From Candidatus Njordarchaeota archaeon (GTDB taxonomy: Archaea > Asgardarchaeota > Njordarchaeia > Njordarchaeales > JAHKLH01), in the NCBI GenBank assembly GCA_029856635.1, contig JAHKLH010000048.1, positions 1 through 9,396 of the forward strand: DNA of 9,396 nucleotides. Direction: 5' to 3'. The notes under the pieces are model-generated. The model searched no databases. It was given only the letters and a program-made list of their open reading frames with translations, and was not told the origin of the DNA. A program made the position numbers and the translations under genes. Shown in pieces: positions 5,231 to 9,396 of this stretch; position 1 is the first letter of the stretch, and each line of letters starts with the position of its first letter.

Positions 5231-6013
5231 ATGTACGCGGTTGAAGCGCACGATCTAGAAGTAAAATACGAAAAACTTATTGCACTAGAAAATGTGAGCT
5301 TTCGGATTCCTCATCCTAGCATAACTGTTGTATTAGGTCCTAATGGTGCAGGTAAAACCACCTTATTGCGAGCAATGCTTGGATTAGTAAAGATTAGCAA
5401 AGGAGAAATCAAAGTATTTGGAAAAAATGTTACTGAGAATATCAATGGCATTAGAAAACTTGTAGGTTATGTTCCACAGAGAGATTACATTAATGATTAC
5501 GTTCCCTTAACCGCATTTGATGTTGTACTAAATGCGTATCTACTCAGAAAAGGTTGGCTATCCATACCACGAAAAAAATATATAAATGAAGTAGCGTTTT
5601 ATTTATCACTCGTTGGTTTACCTAAAGATGCGTGGAAGAAACCGTTTCAGGAATTATCCATTGGGCAACAACAAAAAGTCATGATTGCTCGTGCATTAGT
5701 ACTCAAACCAAAATTGCTTCTTCTGGACGAGCCTTTTTCAGCAGTAGATATTCCGTCCCAATGCGAAATAGTAAACTTCTTAGGATTCTTAAAGGAAAAA
5801 TATAAAATCTCAATTATCTTAGTAACTCACGATATCACTCACATTGCTCCAATAATAGACTATGTAATTCTTCTGAACAAAAAATTAATAGCTTTTGGCC
5901 GTCCCAGAGACGTATTTACAGAGGAAAATTTGTTAAAAACATACGGTCATAGAATACGTGTCATATCAGTAAAAGGCTTCTGCATTCCACTCATTGGTGA
6001 TAGACATGCTTAG
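5231..6013 (+). CDS. Metal-ion ABC transporter ATPase (ZnuC/MntB-like)
   Basis: This cytoplasmic ATPase powers the importer. The 260 residues contain Walker A 'GPNGAGKTT' (36-44), Q-loop Q83 in 'GYVPQRD', a signature 'LSIGQQQ' (142-148), Walker B 'LLLLDEP' (162-168), D-loop 'SAVD' (170-173), and the switch His in 'VTHD' (H200). 'GYVPQRDYINDYVPLTAFDVVL' is characteristic of the Zn/Mn (ZnuC, MntB) branch. The signature has Ile where most members have Gly (LSGGQ). A GGTGAG ribosome site (5219-5224) sits 6 nt before ATG 5231, inside the end of the binding-protein gene. The last codons overlap the permease start by 8 nt, indicating translational coupling. Confidence 0.93.
   Translation: MYAVEAHDLEVKYEKLIALENVSFRIPHPSITVVLGPNGAGKTTLLRAMLGLVKISKGEIKVFGKNVTENINGIRKLVGYVPQRDYINDYVPLTAFDVVLNAYLLRKGWLSIPRKKYINEVAFYLSLVGLPKDAWKKPFQELSIGQQQKVMIARALVLKPKLLLLDEPFSAVDIPSQCEIVNFLGFLKEKYKISIILVTHDITHIAPIIDYVILLNKKLIAFGRPRDVFTEENLLKTYGHRIRVISVKGFCIPLIGDRHA
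5996..6000 (+). promoter_or_regulatory. Ribosome site deciding the permease start
   Basis: GGTGA lies 5 nt before ATG 6006 inside the ATPase gene. It supports ATG 6006 over the in-frame TTG at 5994. Confidence 0.6.
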
Positions 6014-6830
6014 CTTGCTAGTTAGTAGTTTTATGTTAAAAGCATTCATCGCCACGATACTCGTATCTATACTCTCAGCAATCATCGGGAACCACACGTT
6101 ATATCGAAAAGGTACATTTTTCTCAGTAAGCATCGCACATATCTCCTTCGCAGGTGCTACTATGGCATTATTTCTAACACTTGAATGCAAAATTAACATT
6201 TCTCCGTATGTTGGTGCAATCATTCTAGGATTACTACTCGTATTGCCTATTAGTCTAAGTAAAAGATCGTTGGAGGAAGTTTATGAAATAATGATTGGGG
6301 CTGTATTTGCAATATCAATGAGTTTAGCAGTATTATTTTTCTCGCTACTTCGAGAATACTCCGTTGAAGCCTGGGGACTAATTGTAGGCGATATACTGCT
6401 GTTAACGAATGAAGATATAATCTCATTGTGCATTATGGTAATTATAGCCATCAGCATAATAATTTTAGTAAATAGAGAACTAATTTATACCGCATTCGAT
6501 CCAGAGGGGGCTGAGAGTTTAGGTATTTCTCCCAGAAAATATAATGTGATTTTTTCAATATTGCTTGTATTAGCTACAGTTGTCTTGATAAAAACAATAG
6601 GTGTTTTTTTAGTTTACGTTATCATGCTTTTGCCTCCTTTAATTGCTAAAGAAATCACACATAACATTAAAAAGCAAATTATTTTATCTTTTTTCATAAC
6701 CTTTGTATCTCTTAATCTAGGACTTCTGTTTGCATTATTCATTGATGTAGCTCCAAGTGCAATAGCAGGTATTATTTTAGCATTAATCTACTCAGGTGCT
6801 TATGTATATCACACGAAGAGAACTACTTAA
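6006..6830 (+). CDS. ABC-3 family metal-ion permease (ZnuB/MntC-like)
   Basis: The 274-residue protein is almost entirely hydrophobic, with about seven to nine predicted membrane helices, and forms the channel of the importer as a homodimer. Family marks include 'LVSILSAIIGNHTLYRKGTFF', 'SIAHISFAGATMA', 'VGDILLLTNED', 'AFDPEGAESLGI' (the cytoplasmic loop that contacts the ATPase), 'IGVFLVYVIMLLPPLIA', and 'APSAIAGIILALIYSGAY'. Length is typical of ZnuB. The start overlaps the ATPase gene by 8 nt (ATGCTTAG) and the stop overlaps the convergent gene on - by 8 nt, so no spacer is left for a dedicated terminator. Confidence 0.92.
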   Translation: MLSLLVSSFMLKAFIATILVSILSAIIGNHTLYRKGTFFSVSIAHISFAGATMALFLTLECKINISPYVGAIILGLLLVLPISLSKRSLEEVYEIMIGAVFAISMSLAVLFFSLLREYSVEAWGLIVGDILLLTNEDIISLCIMVIIAISIIILVNRELIYTAFDPEGAESLGISPRKYNVIFSILLVLATVVLIKTIGVFLVYVIMLLPPLIAKEITHNIKKQIILSFFITFVSLNLGLLFALFIDVAPSAIAGIILALIYSGAYVYHTKRTT

Positions 6831-7239
6831 ACAATTCTGGTGCTATCTTCCTTGCAATACTTTCAAGCCGTCTTATTATTTCCTTTTTAAAACCAAGAAA
6901 AATACCTCCCTCTTTTAAACCAACATAGCCTCCCGATTTTTCACCATATTGCAAGAGCTTTAATCCTCTGATAGTGAACTTCCTAGTTTCAATTCCATTT
7001 ATTATTATCTTTGCGTCTCTGATTAAAATCACATGAAAACCGTTCACAGTTCCAATAAATGCTGCTGGTATTAGTCTTTTTTGATAGCTCGTGGAAACAC
7101 TAATATCTTCAATATCAAGATGCGTAACTCTAGCAAGCGAATATCCCTTAATATGAATATAGAATGTTGCGTCTATGCGTATACCATTAATTTCAATATA
7201 AGCATCTATAGGTACTTTCCCAATTGCAGGACCAGTCAT
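6823..7239 (-). CDS. Protein of unknown function paired with the pseudo-GTPase
   Basis: I do not recognise this gene. From ATG 7239 it encodes 138 residues; an in-frame TTG at 7263 would add eight polar residues. An AAGGA (complement of 7247-7251) 7 nt before ATG 7239 favours that start. The first two thirds look beta-rich, with alternating hydrophobics ('AYIEINGIRIDATFYIHIKG', 'FHVILIRDAKIIINGIETRKFTI'), followed by a Gly-rich turn ('GEKSGGYVGLKEGG') and a C-terminal amphipathic helix ('KKEIIRRLESIARKIAPEL'). There is no signal peptide or membrane helix, so it is probably cytoplasmic. It follows the G-domain gene by about 58 nt (34 nt from the TTG) on the same strand, suggesting joint expression. 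Its end overlaps the permease gene by 8 nt in convergent orientation. Confidence 0.7.
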   Translation of the reverse strand: MTGPAIGKVPIDAYIEINGIRIDATFYIHIKGYSLARVTHLDIEDISVSTSYQKRLIPAAFIGTVNGFHVILIRDAKIIINGIETRKFTIRGLKLLQYGEKSGGYVGLKEGGIFLGFKKEIIRRLESIARKIAPELFK

Positions 7240-7297
7240 TAGATGTTCCTTCGCTTCTTCCAAAAATAAAAATATTGTTAATAAAGATAGAGTGAAA

Positions 7298-7849
7298 CTA
7301 TATGCTAAGAACAGATAATTCTCTTAGTATTTCCTTTGCTACAGAAAGAACTTTTTCTGACTCCAATCCTCTGAGTCTTAAATACTTTATTGGTCTATCT
7401 AGATATCTCATTAATTCCTCAGAATATCTCTTGCTAGCATATTCAAGATCTCTTAAAATTTCATAAATATTATCCCCACTACTAGATACAATAACAATTT
7501 TCTTTTGTGAATAAGATTCTTTTTCAACTTCAAGCAAGTAGTCTATAAACTTTGGAAGAATTATTAAACTTTTTGGATCTGCTGAATTTACAAAGAACAC
7601 CACAACATCCGCCATTTTCATATAATGTTTAATTATACTTACTGGCAGTTTTGAAGAAACATTTATGAACACGATATTAATCTTGTACTCCTTTGCACTC
7701 ACTTTAGTATAAATCATCTCAACTCCTAAATCATCCAAGAACTTCTCAGGAATAATTTCTTTAAACGTCCTTGCTTCTAGTAATTTTCTTGTAAATAATT
7801 TTTTAGATTCATCATCTCCAAATAAACCAACGATTGCTCGTACTGCCAA
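7298..7849 (-). CDS. Small Ras-like G-domain protein with degenerate nucleotide-binding motifs (pseudo-GTPase)
   Basis: The 183-residue product has the strand-helix order of small GTPases. The N-terminal 'AIVGLFGDDESKKLFTRKLL' sits where the P-loop GxxxxGK(S/T) belongs, but reads G8LFGDDES: the second Gly is Asp and the Lys is Glu14. 'KINIVFINVSSKLP' lies at the Walker B/G3 position without DxxG. 'MADVVVFFVNSADPKSL' (78-94) closely matches the strand 'ADAVVFVFDATDPxSL' of Ras/Arf/Rag/MglA proteins. 'IVIVSSSGD' (117-125) is at the NKxD position and keeps only the final Asp. The C-terminal helices are basic. It probably cannot bind GTP normally and may act as a scaffold or partner of an active GTPase. 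The start is TTG 7849 with GGGG (7857-7860) 7 nt upstream; no in-frame ATG occurs before residue 44. The unknown gene follows on the same strand. Confidence 0.7.
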   Translation of the reverse strand: MAVRAIVGLFGDDESKKLFTRKLLEARTFKEIIPEKFLDDLGVEMIYTKVSAKEYKINIVFINVSSKLPVSIIKHYMKMADVVVFFVNSADPKSLIILPKFIDYLLEVEKESYSQKKIVIVSSSGDNIYEILRDLEYASKRYSEELMRYLDRPIKYLRLRGLESEKVLSVAKEILRELSVLSI

Positions 7850-7882
7850 TATACTACCCCTAAAATATATTTGTAATACATT

Positions 7883-7891
7883 CTATAAAAA
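7883..7891 (-). promoter_or_regulatory. Possible TATA box for the pseudo-GTPase gene
   Basis: On the - strand TTTTTATAG predicts a transcript start near 7860, leaving about 11 nt of leader that includes the GGGG ribosome site before TTG 7849. Another AT box at 7861-7873 is too close to the start to fit. Confidence 0.3.
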
Positions 7892-7961
7892 TGTTTTCAT
7901 TATTTAGATACTCGCAAGGTAAACTATTATAATAATATTATTCTACAATCAAACTAGATAA

Positions 7962-8007
7962 AAGCACATGATTTTGATAAAAGTAGCCTAAGCTCCTTGA
8001 TGTGCTT
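7962..8007. repeat. 8 bp stem-loop in the intergenic region
   Basis: AAGCACAT (7962-7969) and ATGTGCTT (8000-8007) are exact inverted copies around a 30 nt spacer. It may be a small structured RNA, a protein-binding site or chance. Confidence 0.35.
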
Positions 8008-8124
8008 ATTTCATTTTACAATAAATTTTTATCTCACAAGGGGGCAGACAACAAATATGCAAGGTGTTTATTGCTTTTAAGACCACAAATTCTAGTATAC
8101 CACCAAACATATTTCATCTCTGAA

Positions 8125-8132
8125 TTTATATT
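8125..8132 (+). promoter_or_regulatory. TATA box of pgk
   Basis: TTTATATT centred near 8128 predicts a start of transcription at about 8153-8156, immediately before ATG 8158. The mRNA would be leaderless or nearly so, which sits oddly with the ribosome site just upstream. Confidence 0.45.
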
Positions 8133-8148
8133 TTAGAGTTTTTACTTT

Positions 8149-8154
8149 GGTGAT
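8149..8154 (+). promoter_or_regulatory. GGTGAT ribosome site before pgk
   Basis: GGTGAT matches the archaeal anti-Shine-Dalgarno complement but ends only 3 nt before ATG 8158, closer than usual. It supports this ATG if transcription begins further upstream than the TATA box suggests. Confidence 0.4.
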
Positions 8155-8157
8155 ATC

Positions 8158-9396
8158 ATGCTTGAGGTCTTTGGATTAAAGATACCCATTATGGATGATG
8201 TTGATTTAAGTAGGAAAAAGGTTCTTTTACGAGTTGATATTAATGTACCAATAGAACCTAAAAGCAAGGAAATACTCAATGAGTGGAGAATAAAACGACA
8301 TGCACTCACCGTAAAAGAATTATTAGATCAAAACTGCAGTATAACCATAATCGCGCACCAAGGGCGCCCCGGAGATGAAGATTTTGTGAGCTTGGAAAAA
8401 CATGCAAAAATTCTAGAGAAATATCTCTCGTATAGTGTTAATTTTATTGACGATGTTATAGGTGAAAAAGCCATCAAAAGTATACAAGCAGCAAAGGAAG
8501 GAGATGTTATTCTTCTAGATAATATACGTAAAGTGCCTGAGGAGATGAAGAAAGGTAAACCAGAAGAGCATGCAAATACTGATTTAGTTAAAGTGCTTTC
8601 AAAGCATTTTGATTATTTTATCCAAGATGCTTTTGGTGCTGCTCATAGACCATATCCTTCTATAATAGGTTTTCCTTACGTAATGCCATCAATGGCTGGT
8701 AAAATAATGGTTGAAGAAATATCGTCCCTTAATAATGTAATCCAAGCACCGGGAGTCAAAACTCTTGTTGTAGGAGGTTCCAAATATCCTGATGTGATAA
8801 AAGTTATTGAGAAATCTCTTGAGAGCAAATTGATAAATAATATCATTACTGGCGGTCTGGTCGCTGAGTTATTCTTAGTAGCTAAGGGTTATAACATAGG
8901 CGAAGAAAACATAAAAGTCTTAATAAAGAAAGCTAAGGGAGAAGAAAAATTTAAGAGGCTTTTAGCTAAAGCTCAAGAGATATTAGATAAAGTTGAGAAA
9001 ACTTCTGACATAAATCTATTCTTACCTATTGATTTTGCAATAGACAAAGATGGAGAAAGAGTCGAAGTTCCCATAAGTCAAGTTTCTGGTATCATTAAAG
9101 ACATTGGTTCCTCAACTGCGGAGAAATATTCTAAGATTATCTTAGAATCAGATTTCGTAGTTATGAAAGGAACTATGGGTGTAATCGAAAATGAATTATT
9201 TAGATTTGGGACTTATAAGCTCGTAGAAACTATGATTAAAAGCAAAGCAAAGGTGATAATTGGAGGCGGTCACGCAACTTTCTTCGGAAATATGCTTGAA
9301 AAAGGTGGAAAGAAAGATTACTATCTAAGTACCGGTGGTGGGGCTATGTTATTGTTTATTGCTGGAGAACGTCTTCCTGCACTTAAAGCACTTGAT
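8158..9396 (+). CDS. pgk: Phosphoglycerate kinase, 3' end cut by the window edge
   Basis: The enzyme interconverts 1,3-bisphosphoglycerate + ADP and 3-phosphoglycerate + ATP in cytoplasmic glycolysis/gluconeogenesis. The 413 codons seen are open to the right edge with no stop. The N-terminal substrate domain has 'KVLLRVDINVPIEP', 'IIAHQGRPGDEDF' (archaeal form of SHLGRP), 'LLDNIRKVPEE' and 'FIQDAFGAAHRPYPS'. The nucleotide domain has 'TLVVGGSKYPDVI', 'ITGGLVAELFL', 'FLPIDFAID', 'IKDIGSSTAEKY', 'VIIGGGHATFF' with the archaeal GGGH in place of bacterial GGGD, and 'LSTGGGAMLLFIAGERLPALKAL'. The last motif is normally within a few residues of the C-terminus, so very little is missing. It has its own promoter; the gap gene found beside pgk in some archaea is not upstream here. 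Confidence 0.96.
   Translation, partial: MLEVFGLKIPIMDDVDLSRKKVLLRVDINVPIEPKSKEILNEWRIKRHALTVKELLDQNCSITIIAHQGRPGDEDFVSLEKHAKILEKYLSYSVNFIDDVIGEKAIKSIQAAKEGDVILLDNIRKVPEEMKKGKPEEHANTDLVKVLSKHFDYFIQDAFGAAHRPYPSIIGFPYVMPSMAGKIMVEEISSLNNVIQAPGVKTLVVGGSKYPDVIKVIEKSLESKLINNIITGGLVAELFLVAKGYNIGEENIKVLIKKAKGEEKFKRLLAKAQEILDKVEKTSDINLFLPIDFAIDKDGERVEVPISQVSGIIKDIGSSTAEKYSKIILESDFVVMKGTMGVIENELFRFGTYKLVETMIKSKAKVIIGGGHATFFGNMLEKGGKKDYYLSTGGGAMLLFIAGERLPALKALD

Larger units (their letters stand above)
7850..8157. other. Noncoding stretch between the pseudo-GTPase gene and pgk
   Basis: About 308 bp with no gene I can support. It holds the likely promoter of the leftward unit at its left end, a 12 bp AT palindrome (AATAATATTATT, 7931-7942), a stem-loop (7962-8007), a slightly G-rich patch (AAGGGGGCAG, 8038-8047), and the pgk promoter at its right end. 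The longest + strand reading frame inside is only 26 codons. I see no tRNA and no clear C/D-box or H/ACA motifs. Confidence 0.5.

Noticed and set aside
5966..6223. Open frame on the - strand, 85 codons
   Set aside because: It is antisense to the ATPase/permease junction and has no independent support.
7931..7942. Palindrome AATAATATTATT
   Set aside because: Pure A/T palindromes are expected by chance at this composition.
7950..8060. Possible C/D-box or H/ACA small RNA
   Set aside because: Only partial box-like strings (for example TTGATGT) are present; no paired C and D boxes or proper hairpin-ACA layout on either strand.
8000..8080. 26-codon + strand frame starting at ATG 8000
   Set aside because: It overlaps the stem-loop arm, has no ribosome site or family resemblance, and is within chance length.
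1..9396. CRISPR array, insertion sequence or tRNA
   Set aside because: No regularly spaced repeats, transposase motifs, terminal inverted repeats or tRNA-like T-loop sequences were noticed on reading through the window.

Overview
The window reads as chromosomal DNA from an AT-rich archaeon (GC roughly one third by eye), probably a thermophilic member of the Thermoproteota/TACK group; the lineage cannot be fixed from the sequence alone. The archaeal signs are TATA-like boxes about 25 bp before probable starts, several leaderless or near-leaderless starts, GGTGA-type ribosome sites, a phosphoglycerate kinase of archaeal style, a split-type pyruvate:ferredoxin oxidoreductase alpha subunit, a DUF62 S-adenosylmethionine hydrolase, and an ASCH-domain protein.

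Layout from left to right: (1) the last 77 codons of a Cys-containing protein that resembles a V4R-type sensor domain, an ASCH protein with a possible C-terminal winged helix, and a SAM hydrolase, all on +. (2) Two tiny + strand membrane-protein genes 9 nt apart: a Flp/class III-like prepilin and a two-helix protein resembling TrbC/VirB2 and, by extension, the archaeal CedA1/TedC DNA-transfer pilins. (3) On -, a complete porA with none of its usual porB/porG/porD partners nearby. (4) Divergent from porA, a tight + strand operon made of a DtxR/MntR-like regulator, a ZnuA-like binding protein with a C-terminal membrane anchor, an ABC ATPase and an ABC-3 family permease. All junctions overlap or are 3 nt apart, so this is a self-regulated transition-metal (Zn/Mn/Fe class) importer. 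(5) On -, a two-gene unit: a small Ras-like G-domain protein whose nucleotide-binding motifs are degenerate, followed by a conserved-looking protein of unknown function. (6) A noncoding stretch of about 300 bp with one stem-loop, then pgk on +, running off the right edge close to its natural end.

The most interesting parts are the prepilin plus VirB2-like pair, which could encode a pilus or DNA-transfer filament; the pseudo-GTPase with its unknown partner; and the metal-uptake operon, where both the regulator and the binding protein appear to have lost or changed canonical metal ligands.
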